A DNA stretch of 64,000 nt from Larix kaempferi (GCA_027924585.1 BSBM01000643.1:20342001-20406000); one strand, 5' to 3'. Shown: positions 1 through 12,829, counted from the stretch's first letter. Numbers and translations: made by a program. Notes: a model not told the origin generated them from the letters alone.

Positions 1-723
1 GTAGATTTGAATATCTGATGTTGCATGGTTGTACATGAAAATTCTAGTGTGCCCTTGGTGGCTGTAGAGTTCACCATATGTATTTTATTCCTTTTATTTG
101 GGAGTCACAGTTGGTTTTGTAGGGAATCATATGCTTATCGGATGATCTGGTTGTGAAATTGATATCTAATTGTAGATCTAATTTTATGTACGAGTTAGTG
201 GTTGTATATGGATTCTTTGTACCTATTTTTATTCATTTTTGAATGGATGTATATGTTAGCTTCAGACCCAATCCGATAATAAATGAAAAACCGTTAAAGA
301 AAGTACCATAGATTGGATTTACGGAAGTGTCTTAATTTGCATAGCTTATGTGTAGAAAATCTTGAATTATGATAGTTTGCAAAGGAATCCATAATTTTGG
401 TATATAAGTGCTATTGGGATGATTATGGTCACCCATGAATGTTTTAATAATTCTAAGGTCTAATTTTAATGAGCAAGCAAAATCTGGTTTAATTATCAGG
501 CTTGTACGGTCTTGCATCTGCATAAGCTTTTCGGGAGTTTTATAATTGTTTTTTTTTAAGTATAAAAATTGATTTTAATGGTTGAATGTTTGTTTTATTT
601 GGATTGATGTATTGATGGACTATCTTGAGAAACCTTATTCCGCTATAAACTACCTTTATTCATCCGTCCTTTGGGTTTACATGTTCCCATGACCTTGGTT
701 TTGGGGTTGGGTACACTATAAAG

Positions 724-735
724 TGGTATAAGAGC
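724..735 (+). other. Primer-binding site of copy A
   Basis: TGGTATAAGAGC lies 3 nt after the LTR end (...ACACTATA). It resembles the initiator-Met-tRNA primer site TGGTATCAGAGC of plant LTR retrotransposons, and copy B has the same sequence. Confidence 0.75.
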
Positions 736-2273
736 TTAGGTTCCAACTCCATGGTTGTTGGGCCTATTATGGATTTATAACTCTATTTATATGCATTTGG
801 AGATTATAAAATATGCATAGTGAAAGAAATTTAACCCCCCCTTATGTTAATGGAAGAATCAAAAGCCTCACTTCAGAGATCAGTTTGGGTGTATCCTACT
901 TTCTTAATTCTAGAAGTTAAGAAATTGTATGAAATAGGTTTTGTCTTGGAATGGCTTGTTTGATGAACTTTGGAGGAATTGGTTTTCATATTGAGACCTT
1001 ATGAAGTTGCACTCTTACTCGGAAACTAACATTTGAAATTGAAACATTTTGAAATTGAGATTTGGAAAAAGGGAAAGTTGTTCTTCGTTGACTAAAGAAT
1101 ATGTATATAGTATGTATATATGAATAATAGATGTATGTTAATATGATAATATGATGATTAAGTATAGTTATATGATATAATATAGTGCTAGAGGTAGATA
1201 GTTGAGTAACAAAATCATATAGATATATATATGATGGTACAGTAGTAGTATATCATGGTATATTGGTAGTATATGGATATTATATACATCATGTACTAAT
1301 AATTATAGATAATGTTATGATAAATAGTGCTATATGTAGTCTGCATGTATATGGTTTTATAATTAGTTTAAAGTTTGATTTTTATAGTGTTTGTGTGTTT
1401 TGTTATTAGTTATATGTATGTATTATTAAAATATAATAACAATGGTAGTGTGATCCAATGATAAACTATTCGATGTATTGATGGTTAAGATTGTTACTGG
1501 TTGTTATTGGATATGTTTTCTATGGTTGATGTATGATATTTGAATGGTTGATGTATGATTGACATTGGTTGATTGATTGTTGTAATTATTGTATGTATGG
1601 TTATTATTGGTTGATATTGATTATTAATGTATGATTAATATGGCCTTCATTGGTTGATATTGGTGATTAATGTAGGATTAATTGATGTATGGTATCCTGA
1701 CTGATGTATAATGATCAATGGACGTATGATGTATTCTGATCGGTGTATAGTCTAGTGGATGTATTCTGATTAATGTATCTAGTTGATGTATTATGATTGA
1801 TGTAACTTGATTTATGTATTATGGTTGATATATTTTGATTGATGTATTCTGGTTGATAAATTATGGTTACTGTGTGTATGTATTGATGTAGATTAAATAC
1901 AATTGATATTGATGTTGATGTGGATGTATGTGTGGTTTCATTGATGTATGCATTATGGATTGATGATTGTATGGTTGATGATTGTGTGATGGTTGATGTA
2001 TGTATGATTGATATTGGTTGATGAAATATGGTTGAAATGTTATTCCTTATGTGTGAATGGTTATTACTGGTTGTTACTAGTGATTATTGGTTGTTATTGG
2101 TGGTTACAGGTTGTCATTAGTTGTTACTAGTTGTTATTTATTACTATTGGTTGATGTATGATTGATAGGTATGGTATTTGGAGGTATTATGTGTTATTTA
2201 GTTAGAAAAATATCTTTGTGATCTTTGTTGAAAGGTATTTTGGTAGTATCTTGGTGACATTTCATGTGTCTTT

Positions 2274-2276
<3 letters not shown>

Positions 2277-2316
<40 letters not shown>
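2277..2316. repeat. (GA)20 microsatellite
   Basis: A perfect GA run sits inside the internal region of copy A, at the point where about 0.7 kb present in copy B is missing. Confidence 0.95.
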
Positions 2317-2318
<2 letters not shown>

Positions 2319-2986
2319 TATATCACGTGTTTGTTTTCAATGTGGAGAAAACATATTTGTAGAAGAATGTATTTATATCATGTATCACATATTTTTATAC
2401 TTGATGTTAATCATATGGGTGATTGAAATATGATTTTCAGGGGATGTATCTTTTTTGAGGATTGAAGTCCTCTCAATTAGGTTTGAAGGCCTCGTAATGA
2501 GGTTTGAAGACCCTATAATGGGGATTGAAGACTGACCATTGCTTCCTTAAGTATACTCTACTCGTCTCGGTTCTCCCATAGGAATTGGAGATGGACATGA
2601 AAGTAGGTGGTGGTGGAAATTATTGTGGTTAGAAAGATGTTATCTTTGTGAGGCATGTTTGGGAATGTCTGTAAGAAATAGAAAGATGTTATCTTTCTTA
2701 GGCTTGTATGGGCATGCATGTAAGAGTTAGAAAGATGTTATCTTTTTGAGGCATGTAGGGCATGTTTGTAATAGTTTGAAAGATGTTATCTTTTTTAGGC
2801 ATGTATGGGTATGTTTGTTATCATTTTGTCAATGCATCTATGTATTATGCATCGAGGATAATGCATTGTTTAAGGGGATTGGAATGTAATACCCCGTGTG
2901 TTAAGCCCTGAACATATGTAATTTGTAATTATTTGTCATTGTAGCACTAGGTGTCGTGACATGGGTCTTTAAGGACCTAGAGACAT

Positions 2987-4360
2987 AATTCCCTTTGCTC
3001 TACCTTAACATGAGTACTCCAGAAATGCATATGTACGAAGAGTCTCTTGGGTTTCATGTGTAGGATTTCGTCTAGGAACACTCAGAACAAAAGCTTCCTG
3101 ATCCCATGTTGTTGTAGTTGCAGTGATACAATACCCATGAGCCAACTGCCTTCTTGCAATTGCAAGGTGTTGTTTAGTGCTCCGTGTTAAAAGAGCTTCC
3201 AAGTATGTAAATGTTGGTATCTTTGGAGGAGTTGTGGGAAAACGGATGTATCAAGCTAAAAAGCATAGCGGGGTTGTAGCAGTGTGCAAAGCTTCGGATG
3301 CTAAATGTTGGTGGTTACTCAGTGCTAGAAGAGCTACCAAGCATTGTTGGAGAGATCCAACTATAGTATATTTAGTGATATGTTAGTGAGGGCATGATTT
3401 CCCTAGGTGACTTCTAGTTGATGGTGGCTAGTTGTGTATTTTTGCATTCGATGCCAAGTATATTAGGTGCCTTTCTCTTATGGTCATGATAGTATCCCAC
3501 TACACCTCATATGGGTAGTGCATTAGTGTCTCTTTGTTGTGCTACGCAAATTCATTAGTGTGGAGACCCACATTGGTTAGGTAGTTTACTGTTTTTTGCA
3601 ACAATTTTGTTTAGCTATGGATTATTGTCATTTAGTGTTTGATGGGAGGATAAAATTTCCTCTTGGATCAAATTTATTTTGTTTACTTTTTGAGAGGTTT
3701 TATGTGATTATATCATCCTTAGACCACCACCCTCCTAGTTCAAGGACTAAGGAACATATGCATATGTGAGGGCAAATGATTCCCATGAGGGGCCAAGAAA
3801 AGTTCCATGCTAGGATCAATTCAAAGGTACTCGAGATGCTTGCGACTGAGGATGATAACGACATGGATCTTGTGCAGTAACCATACATAGAGATGGATTG
3901 GTGAGGATGCCATAACATCTTTTTTACTTAGTATGAGACAAATTATATGCTAAAGGTAATATTAGCGTTATGTTTTGATTAATTATCTAGTTTTATATTT
4001 TATCTTGTTTAATTCACATGTGATTTATGGTACCATTTTCTTTGACATTGTTTAATTGTTGTTGATTAATTCTTTGCAGATATTGGCATGTATGTTGGGG
4101 AGTTTTCCAACCAACATGATGAGGATATGGCTAATGTTGAGGAGCTTCCTCAATTATAGATACTCGACGTGCAACATGGGCCATACCATAAATTCCATGA
4201 CCAAGTGGTTGATCAGTTATTTGCACTGTTGGCTCAACATGGAGAGCACCTTGTACAAGTTAACCATATATTATAGGACCCTTAGGTTGTAAATATAAGG
4301 GTGACCCTTCCTCATGATATAACACTATTAATGTGTCATATTTTTAGTTCAACTAGGATT
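2987..4360. other. Unassigned flank after truncated copy A
   Basis: No gene is recognised. Short ORFs occur on both strands but none carries a motif I know. The stretch begins where the copy A LTR breaks off. Positions 3170-3215 and 3320-3350 share a short 'agtgct..(a)agagct.ccaag' motif. The part after 4056 may be decayed transposon sequence, because the next recognisable feature downstream is a CACTA transposase remnant. Confidence 0.4.
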
Positions 4361-4364
4361 CTTG

Positions 4365-4985
4365 AGTGGAGGGGTCATCCACCTCCTCCTTCTCCTCCTC
4401 CATTTATGTATTCTTCTCCTTCTCCTCCTCCACCCTCGCCTCCACATGTTGAGCAATCACTATCTCCTCCACATGTCAAGAAACCAAACTCTCTCACTCA
4501 CTAAGTCAGTCAACCACCCTCTCCTCCACATGTCAAGCGACCACCCTCTCATCCACATGTTGAGTGACCACACTCTTCTACTCTTTAAGTTGAATCACCG
4601 CCCTATCGTATTCATTGAGTTGATTGACCACCCTCTCCTACACATGTTGAACAACCACCCTATCCTCCATATGTCGAGAAACCACCATATCCTACTCACT
4701 GAATTGAATAACCACCCTCTCCTGATCCATAGGTCGATAAACCACTCTCATGTCCTTATCGAGACAATCGACCACCCTCTCTCGTACAAGTCGATTAAAC
4801 ATCCTCTCCTTATCCATCAATCGACTGACCACCCTCTCCTCCTCCCTGAGTTGACCAACCGACCTTTCCACCTCCACAATTCGATCAACCACCCTCTCCT
4901 CCTCACTGATCCAAGCGACCACCCTCTCCTCCTCATTGAGCTAATCGACCAGCCTCTCCTCCTCATGACCGATTTGATGGACCAG
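4365..4985 (+). repeat. Proline-rich-coding minisatellite
   Basis: Degenerate units of about 27-33 bp containing 'ccaccctctcctcc' repeat roughly 20 times. One frame reads PPSPPHVE-type units, broken by many stops; a shifted frame reads NHPLL units through 220 codons only because the repeat is biased. Best described as a minisatellite, possibly derived from a proline-rich transposon protein. Confidence 0.7.
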
Positions 4986-5211
4986 TTACAACACCCATTG
5001 ATTCATTCACATAGATATATATGATATGGTCTCATTGGGTAATATATATTAAGGTGGAGAGATATGGTGGAAAAAGTATTGATGCCCCTATTTCTAGTGG
5101 CAGAGGTATTGATCCCTCTTGATCTAGAGGTGTACCAGCTAGTTGATATATATTGGACATATATTATGATTTTGTTATTAGCATTCATATATATTATGCA
5201 TTTTTCATATC

Positions 5212-5780
5212 ATGTTCATGTCAATGTATATCATGTTGATGTCATTCATGTATATTTATATGTCTTTTCATGCCATGTTGATGTTGTTTGATTTATAAAA
5301 TGTATTGTGTGTTAGTGATCTAAATTAGACATGCAATATAATGTTTAATTCTAGTTAAAATAATTTGATAGAATTTTTCTGCAGCAATCATTTAATGTCA
5401 TTATAGAATGTTTAACCAATTTAACTATTTAATAATGGATTAGTTAAAATTATGGCAAATTTTAATTGAATTACATTACAAGTATTTATTTGAGATCGAT
5501 AATGAACTTGACTTTCCTCTATGTTTGTAAAAGATAAATTTACCTAACCTTGACTTTATCTATGTGTGAGTTCAATAAAATGATAATGCTCTTAATTATA
5601 AACTTAAATTTTTGTAACTTTTAACTTGGTATTGATTTTGATGTATATCATGTTGATATCGTTTGTGTATATTTATATTTCTTTTCATGTCATGTTAATG
5701 GTGTCTAATTTATAAAATGTGTTGTGCTAGTGATCTAAATTAGAGATGCAATATAATTTTTAACTCTAGTTAAAATCATT
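5212..5780 (+). repeat. Direct duplication of ~150 bp, spaced ~420 bp
   Basis: Positions 5212-5366 and 5636-5780 are near copies. They share 'tgtatatcatgttgat', 'tttataaaatgt.ttgtg' and 'gtgatctaaattaga.atgc'. Both precede the transposase remnant, and the intervening ~270 bp is AT-rich and featureless. Confidence 0.75.
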
Positions 5781-5795
5781 TAATGTCAGATCATG

Positions 5796-6290
5796 ATTGA
5801 TTTTAGGCAATCCAATCGAGCAAGTTCAAAATATAAAAATATTATTGAAGGGAATATTCAATATGTTGGAGAAATCCAAGAAATTACTGAGTTGGATTAT
5901 CGATCTTTCAAATGTTGAATTTTTAAATGTAGATGGTATGAAGCATTTGAGAGAACGTGAAGACATGATACCCATAGTGGATTGTTCCCTCTAGATTCGT
6001 CAAGGTTCCTACTAGAGGATAAGGAGCCTTATGTTCTACCAACTCATTGTGAGCAGGTATTTATTTAACTCAAACAAGAAGCAATGGTCATCTATAATCT
6101 ATTAATTCATAGTTCATTATGAATATATATGTGTTTATTAATCAATAAAAATGTAATAACAAAGGTCTAATATATGTATTTGGTTCATGCACATGTATTT
6201 TTCTATGAAGATATTATGGATCCGAAATGGACAATTTGTTATACATTATGATCCAAGATTAAGGCATGTATTTGGCATTGCATCAGTGAA
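5796..6290 (+). pseudogene. Remnant of a second CACTA TNPD transposase (DUF4216 end)
   Basis: Starting at 5853, one frame reads NIQYVGEIQEITELDY, then FKCRWYEAFERT, DTHSGLFPLDSSRFLLEDKE and PYVLPTHCEQ up to about 6057. After an intron-like gap come FYEDIMDPKWTI and, in another frame, HYDPRLRHVFG, ending near 6290. This is the order of the DUF4216 domain that closes plant CACTA TNPD proteins. Two in-frame TGA codons and a frameshift make it a pseudogene. It matches the DUF4216 of the transposase at 17248-17981 in motif order only, so it belongs to a different CACTA family. An acidic-coding GAT-rich tail follows to about 6700. Confidence 0.75.
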
Positions 6291-6734
6291 TACATAGTAG
6301 AACAATGATGGACAAAAACATATAGATGAATGATTATAGAACATAGAATAAATGGATGTCAATTGATGATGTTGAAGATGAATATGTTGAGGCACAAGAA
6401 TGTGAATTTGATAATGATGAAAATATTCCTTTAGAAAAATGGAGAAGTAGGGATAGAGGTGCATCATCATAGAATGATAAGTTAGCTGACACCATTTGTC
6501 ATGAAAATCAACAAAATAGGGAGTTAGATGATATTATAGAAGATGAAAATATGGATGATATAAAAAATTATTGTAAAATACATCTGGTACCAATAATCTA
6601 GATGATCTAGGAACAAATTTCATTTATGTTGACTATGATGAAGGTGAATACAAAGATTATTATAATACCACTTTTAAGTAGGATAATGTAGCAAGAATAA
6701 TATCAAGTACTTGTAATAACATATGAACATTGAC

Positions 6735-9415
6735 ACCGATGCATAACCCCTTGAAACTCAAATCCCTTAACCCATAAGCCCCTAAGCCCTAATCCATTGA
6801 CCCTTAAACCCTTACCCCCTAATTCCTAATCCCTAATTAACCGCTAAATCACCTAACCCATAAATCCTCTGTCCCCTTAACCCCAAGACATTAACACCTT
6901 ATCCCCTTAACCTATATTCCTCTATACATCTAACCCTTAAACCCCCTAACACCTAATTCCCTAAACCCTAACCCCTTAACCCCTAAGCACTTAATCCTAT
7001 AACCCATCAATCCCATAACCCCTAATCTCTTAACCCCCTAAACCCTAAATTCCTTAATCCTTATCCTTTGAACCCCCTGACGCCTAATCCCCTAATCCCT
7101 AACCCCTTAACCCCTAACCCATTAATTGTTAATCCCTAAGCCCTTAGCCCCTAAACCCTTAACCCTTAGCACCCAACCCCTTAAACCACAACCCCCTAAT
7201 CTCCTAACCCTAATCCACTAATCCATAAACCCCCTACCCCTAATTCCTAAACCCCTATATCCCTTAACCCCTAAACCCCCTAACCCCTAACCCCTCAACC
7301 CATAATCCCTAATACCATAACCCATAAGCACTTAACCCCTAATCTCTAAATCTCTTATCCCCTTAACTACCATGACCTGAACACGTTAACCCCTAATCCT
7401 ATATCCCCCTAACCCTTAAATCCCCTAACTCCTAATTCACCAAACCCTAACCACTTAATCCTTGACCCCTAAAACCTAAGCACTTAACCCGCTAAACCAT
7501 AATTCTCCTAACACCTCATTTCTTAACCCCCTAACCCCTAAATGCCTTAACCACTAAGTCATTGACCCTTATCCCCTGAAACCCCCAACCCCTAATCCCT
7601 TAATCCCTAACCCGTTAACCCCTAATCCCTAACCCCTTAACCCCTAAAGCCCTAAACCCTTGACCCTTAACCCTTAACACCTAACCCCTTAAACCATAAC
7701 CTCCTAATCCCCTAACCCCTAAATCCCTTAATACATAAACCCCTACCCCTAAGCCTTAAGCCCCTAAAACCCTTAACCCCTAAACCCCCTAACCCCTGAC
7801 CTCTAATCCCTTAACCCATAATGCCTAATTCATTAACCTTTAAACAATGTAACCCCTACGCCCCTAATCCCTAATCCCTTGACCATTAAACCCTTAACCC
7901 CTAATCCGTAATCCTTAATTAACCCCTAAATCCTCTAACACTGAAATCCTCTAACCCCTTAAACCCCAATATATTATCACCTTAACCCATATTCCTTTAT
8001 CCACCTAACCCTTAAACCCCCTAATTCCTATTTCCTTAAACACTAACCCCTTAACCCATGACCCATAAACCCCTAAGCACTTAACCCTCTAACCCATAAA
8101 TCCCCTAACCCTAATATCTTAACCCTTGAACCCATATATTATTTAGCTCCTATGTCCTCAACCATTATCCCCTAAACCCCCTAATGCTTAATACCCTAAT
8201 CCATAACCCGTTAACCACTAATCCCTAAGGCCTAAACCCCTAAATATTTGACCCTTAACACCTAATCCCTTAAACCATAACCCCCTAATCTGCTAACCCC
8301 TAAATCCTATAATCCGTAAACCCCCTAGCCCTAATCCCTAAACACCCTAACCCTTAACCCCTAAATCCTTAACCTGCAATCCCTAATATGTTAGCCTTTA
8401 AACCCCCTATCCCCTAAGCCCCTAAGCCCTAATCCCTTAACCCTTTAATCCCTTAACCCCTAATTCCTAATCCCTTAACCCATAATCCCTAACTATCTTA
8501 TCCCCTTAACCCCCATGACCTTAACACCTTATCCTATAATCCTTTACTCCCCTAACCCTTAAAACCCCTAACTCCTAATTCATTAAATCCTAAACCCTTA
8601 ACCCCTGAATCCTAAACCCCTAATCACTTAACCCTCTAACCCATAGATCCCTTAAACCCTATTCTCTTAACTCCCTAACCCTAAATGCCTCAACCCCTAA
8701 GTCCGTATCCCTTATCCCCTGAACCCCTTAACCCATAATCCCCTAATCCTTAACCCCTTAAAACCTAACCCCTTAACAGTTAATCCCTAATCCCTTAACC
8801 CCTAAACCATTAACCCTTAACACCTAACCCCTTAAACCATAACCCCCAAATCCCCTAACCCCTAAATCCCTTAATCTATCAACACCCTACCCCTAATCCC
8901 TAAACCCATAGATCCCCTAATCCATCAATGCCCTACCCCTAAGCCCTAACCCCTTAAATCCCTTCACCCCTAACCCCTAATCCCTAACCCCCTAAATCCC
9001 TTCACCCCTAGCCCCTAATCCCTTAACCCATAATCCCTATTCCATTAACCTCTAAACGCCCTAACCCCTAAGCCCCTAATCTCTTGACCCTTAATCCCTT
9101 AACCCCTAAATTCCCTAATCCCTAAAGCCTTTATCCCCTTAACCCCCAATACCTTAACACCTTAACCCCTTAACCTCTTAACCTCTTAACCCATATTCCT
9201 TTATCCCCCTAACCCTCAAACCCCTTAACTCCTAATTCCTTAAACCGTAACCCCTTAACCCCTATCCCCTTAAACCATAACCTACTAATCCCCTAACCCC
9301 TAAATCCCCCAATTCATAAACCCACTACCCCTAAGCACTAAATCCCTAAATCCCTTAGCCTCTAAACCCCCTAACCCCTAATCCATATTCCCTTAACCCT
9401 TAAACCCCTAACCTT
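6735..9415. repeat. Degenerate telomere-like (CCCTAA/CCCTTAA) array, ~2.7 kb
   Basis: This is almost uninterrupted variation on 'aacccctaa' and 'ccccttaa', related to but not identical with the Arabidopsis-type telomere unit CCCTAAA. Units run 7-11 bp and many are mutated. Several longer blocks recur, for example 'cccctaatccctaacccctt' near 6980, 7090, 7600 and 8950, so higher-order duplication seems to have occurred. There is no coding capacity. Confidence 0.9.
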
Positions 9416-9419
9416 TAAG

Positions 9420-9793
9420 TCATTATTGTCATCATCATTCATCATTGATGTCATCATCGCCATCATCATCATCGTCATTGTCATCAATGTCATGGTCATC
9501 ATCATCACCATCGTCATTGTCATCATCGTCATCATTTCCATCTGCATTGTCAGATCATCGTCATCATCATCATCCTTATCCTCATCATCATCAATGATGC
9601 AATCGTCAATGTCATATAAGCACATCATCATTATCATGATCAACTCCACTATAGTCATCATGGTCATGATCTTCATCATCATCGTCATCATCGTCACCAC
9701 TGTGTTTGTCATCATCATCATCATCATCATCCTCAACATCATCATTGTTGTCATCGTCATCGTCATCATCATCATTGTCATCATTGATATATA
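9420..9793. repeat. (ATC)n-rich microsatellite
   Basis: An imperfect TCA/TCG trinucleotide tract directly abuts the telomere-like array. Long ORFs read through it on both strands (Ile/Val/Ser-rich on +, Met/Asp-rich on -), but these are consequences of the repeat. Confidence 0.9.
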
Positions 9794-9980
9794 GGAAGCT
9801 AAACTGGAATCTACAGTAGGCATCAAATTGGAAAATAAAAAGGACGAAAATTAGAAGCTACAGAGGAAGCTAAAATGGAAGTTATTAGGGGAGCAAAAAA
9901 GGAAGCTAAATTGGAAGCTAGACAGGGAGCTATACTAGAAGCTACAAAAGATACTAAATTGGAAGCTAAATAGGGCACTA
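9793..9980 (+). repeat. Short tandem array of 'gaagctaaa' units
   Basis: '(g)gaagcta(a/c)a' recurs about ten times at roughly 18-24 bp spacing. The stretch to 10200 has no recognisable gene; a 60-codon frame at 10009-10191 has no known motif. Confidence 0.7.
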
Positions 9981-10814
9981 ATCAAGAAAGCACATTGAGG
10001 CACAAAATTTGGTGGTAAATTCGGTGCTAATTAGTGTCGACCATAGAAACAAGGTGCAAATTGCACTGAATAATGCCAAACCAAAGAATAGTGTCGCTTT
10101 TATCCAACAAATGTATAAAAACACATTAAAACAGGGGGTGGAAACAAAAAAAATAGCTAAACAAGAAGTTAATCACAAGGTTTTGTTGTAATGCATCACA
10201 CATGCCAATTGTTAGTGTATATATACACACAAAATATGAGTTATACACCCCCTTGAGTTTAAATTTAGATTATTTGCATAATGCAAATCAAACACCACAA
10301 AATTTGAATTTATAATTACTTGGATTGACACTATAATTTGAATTTGCAATTCAAAAAGGAGAAAAAGCACCGTAACCTTCAAATTTGGTTTCCTAACACA
10401 CACCATAACACTTGAAGGCATGTGAAAGTTGTCAAAAACATAAATACAATGAAATTCAACTATATCTATGAAAATGAAACATAATTTTTTATTCAAAAAC
10501 ATCTCTAAAGCATGTATATATTCCCAAATGGCCCAAACTTACGTACATAAAAAAAATTCACATCATGCCAAAGTATAATGTAACTTGTGCTCAATGTTTA
10601 ATATCGACAAGGTGAAATGACAAACATAGTGTTGAGCTTATGCTTATATTGAGAGGTGGGGTGAATCAATATAAGATACTTTTTCTCTCTTTAAACATTC
10701 ATCACTTATTTAATAACTTCAAAATAGTAAATACACATAAACTCAAATCGGAATACACAGAATTTAATGTGGAAACACTTTTGGGAGAAAACCACAAAAT
10801 CTTATCTTCATAAA
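9981..10814. other. Unassigned AT-rich stretch
   Basis: Nothing recognisable as a gene. It contains the phrase 'ttgagaggtggggtgaatc' (about 10649-10668), of a type common in plant repeats. Confidence 0.35.
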
Positions 10815-11145
10815 TTTATGTAGGCACCAACCTACTATTATAGTGTTTGTAGGAACCAACCTACTGGAGGCACCAATCCTCTCAAATAAGCACCAAATCA
10901 ACAATATGTAAACACCAACATATTATTACAAGGTTTGTAGGTACCAACCTACTAGAGATGCCAATCCCCTCAAATGAGCACTAACTCAACAATATGTAAG
11001 CACCAACCTACTAGAGACACTAATCTGCTCAATTAAGCACCAACTTAGTAATATGTAGGCACCAACCTAATGGAGACACCAATCTCCTGAACTAAGCACC
11101 AACTCAGTAATATGTAGGCACCAACCTACTGAAGAATCAAGTACA
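10815..11145 (+). repeat. Tandem array of ~60-70 bp units
   Basis: 'gtaggcaccaacctactagaga.ccaatc.cctcaa' followed by 'taagcaccaactcaa.aatat' recurs about five times with point changes. Confidence 0.8.
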
Positions 11146-11159
11146 AGAATGATGACATA

Positions 11160-11430
11160 ATCACCTCATATTACCTCATAATTATCTTCAAATCTACTTC
11201 ATAAACTGCCTCATAATCTGTTGTAAATTTTCCTAAGACCTGTTTAACAATTTGCTTCAAATCTGGTTCATAACTTGCTTCATATTTGCTCCATAATCTA
11301 CTATAAATTTGCCTCATATCCTGCTTCAAATATGATCCATAATCTGTCTAAAATCTGCTCCAAAATATGCTTTAAATATACTCCATAATCTACTTCAAAT
11401 ATGATCCATAATATGCGCTCAAACTATCAT
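11160..11430 (+). repeat. Tandem array of ~20 bp units
   Basis: 'cttcaaat.tg.tccataatctg' units repeat about a dozen times with drift. The array runs up to the TSD of element B, so this array was the target of the B insertion or flanks it closely. Confidence 0.65.
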
Positions 11431-11474
11431 GAGATCATCGAGAAATATGATCTAGAAGAACCCTTAAACTATAT

Positions 11475-11479
11475 TGAAA
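11475..11479 (+). repeat. TSD of element B, left copy (TGAAA)
   Basis: TGAAA immediately precedes the LTR start TGTAATACC and is repeated exactly at 62164-62168, immediately after the other LTR end. Confidence 0.9.
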
Positions 11480-12318
11480 TGTAATACCTCACGTGTTAAG
11501 CCCCGAACATATGTAATTTGTAATTATTTGTTATTGTGACACTAGGTGCTAGGACAAGGGTCTTTAAGGACCTAGAGACATTATTATTATTATTTTGTAA
11601 ATATTTAATTAATAAAAATAACCAGCACAACGAGGACCACTAAAAGAGTATGGGAGGCATAGATCCACAATGTGAGGGGGAATGGGGACATTCCTATCAC
11701 TTTATAACTTTTTTGATTGAGCTCGGTCCGTATTTATGCCTTGATGGCTTTATTAGTTGATGATCACCCAAACATTGTACAACGAACCCAACTTTTGATT
11801 ATTTTAGCCTATGTTGGTACTATTGAGCCTAATTCATGATTTAGTGGGCCTCCCTTGGTGAATTCACCCTCCTTGGTGCTTGTGTGGATTCCACTTGTTG
11901 ATTGATCCCCTTTGGTGATTTTGTAACTCCTTTTTGGAGGTTACACTTGGTTTTGTAAACCCCCACTTCCACAAGTGCACCCCCACCAGCTATTTTTAGC
12001 CTTGGTTTGTGTAACTCCTTGTGTAACCCCTCCTTTGTTATTTTGGGAAGATGCTTTCGCTTGTGTAACTCCTCACCTCACTATTTTGAATTCCTCTACA
12101 TGGATGACGTGTCCACACATGAATTTGAGTTGGGTGGGGTGACTTGGAGCCACTCTCCTTGAAATTCAAATTGCTTAGTTTGGATTCGAGTTAGCCTCTT
12201 GTGGTTGATTTAACTTCCCTTCTGTTGACTCAAGTTGGATTACCTCAGTTTGATTTGACCCCCTTGGGTTCGAATTGTCTTATTCGGTATATAAATACAT
12301 GGTTGATCTCATTGATTA

Positions 12319-12321
12319 AGG
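12319..12321 (+). repeat. TSD of the CACTA element, left copy (AGG)
   Basis: AGG precedes CACTAG at 12322 and recurs at 37697-37699, just after the right end CTAGTG. The uninterrupted sister LTR has a single AGG at 47393-47395. A 3 bp TSD is diagnostic of CACTA transposition. Confidence 0.9.
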
Positions 12322-12640
12322 CACTAGTGGATTTGGACACAAAATCCAACGACAAAATCCAACGAACTCTGACGAAGAAGGGCTATGTTGTCGGATTTCA
12401 CCCTAAAAATCTCAAAATTTGATGATTTTTTAAAAATTGATAGAAGGAAACTTCGGATATCCGACGGCTATGCTCATACCCGACAGTTCTGTGGATATCC
12501 GACATCATATTATGTATTGGGATGTTGGATATCCGATGCTAATCTATTCAACCCGAGGATGGCAGAAATCCAACATCAATTCTCCAACGGTAACTAGGTT
12601 CAAGGTGTCGGATATCCATCGGAAGGTTCACTTTTAAAAC
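12322..12640 (+). repeat. CACTA left terminus and subterminal region
   Basis: The TIR is followed by CCGAC/CCAACG-type motifs on both strands. 'ggatatccgac' occurs near 12455, 12492 and 12526, and 'gtcggatatcc' near 12607. Similar motifs are dense at the right end (37150-37690). In CACTA elements such subterminal repeats bind the TNPA-type protein; that role is inferred here. Confidence 0.75.
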
Positions 12641-12829
12641 TTATAAATATTGAAACATTCCAACATGTTTTCTATACAAGCGACGGTTTGCGGAAGTTTT
12701 TTTATTCGGCGGACTTTTTTTCAGTGGACTGTTTTTCATTATTTCCATTGTTTTTGAGATTCAAGCAAGCAAAGTGTGGAGCTTCATTTTCTAAGATCGA
12801 TAATCTTCATTCAAGGTCTTTACGAGAAA

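Larger units (their letters stand above)
1..2986 (+). mobile_element. LARD-like LTR retrotransposon copy A, truncated at both ends
   Basis: This stretch is closely similar to 42972-46658 of element B. Positions 1-720 are the end of a 5' LTR. Positions 724-735 are a primer-binding site (TGGTATAAGAGC). Positions 721-2884 are the internal region, a polypurine tract ends at 2884, and 2885-2986 is the first ~100 bp of a 3' LTR that opens TGTAATACCCCG. Similarity stops abruptly after 'agagacat'. The internal region has no open frame of note; it is made of degenerate TGTATGATTGAT-like repeats. Compared with B it lacks about 0.7 kb (B 45310-45990), with a (GA)n tract at that point. It is a sister copy of B, not part of it. 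Confidence 0.85.

Noticed and set aside
332-523. Minus-strand ORF conserved between copy A and 43337-43537
   Set aside because: Conservation follows from the duplicated LTR; frame and length are not kept and there is no motif.
4362-5024. 220-codon plus-strand ORF of NHPLL repeats
   Set aside because: It is one frame of a minisatellite; the Pro-rich frame is equally repeat-driven and full of stops.
6735-9415. True telomere or assembly end
   Set aside because: Units are heavily mutated and unique sequence continues on both sides, so this is interstitial.
10815-11145. CRISPR-like regularly spaced repeats
   Set aside because: Units are contiguous, drifted and lack unique spacers; the window is plant-like nuclear DNA.
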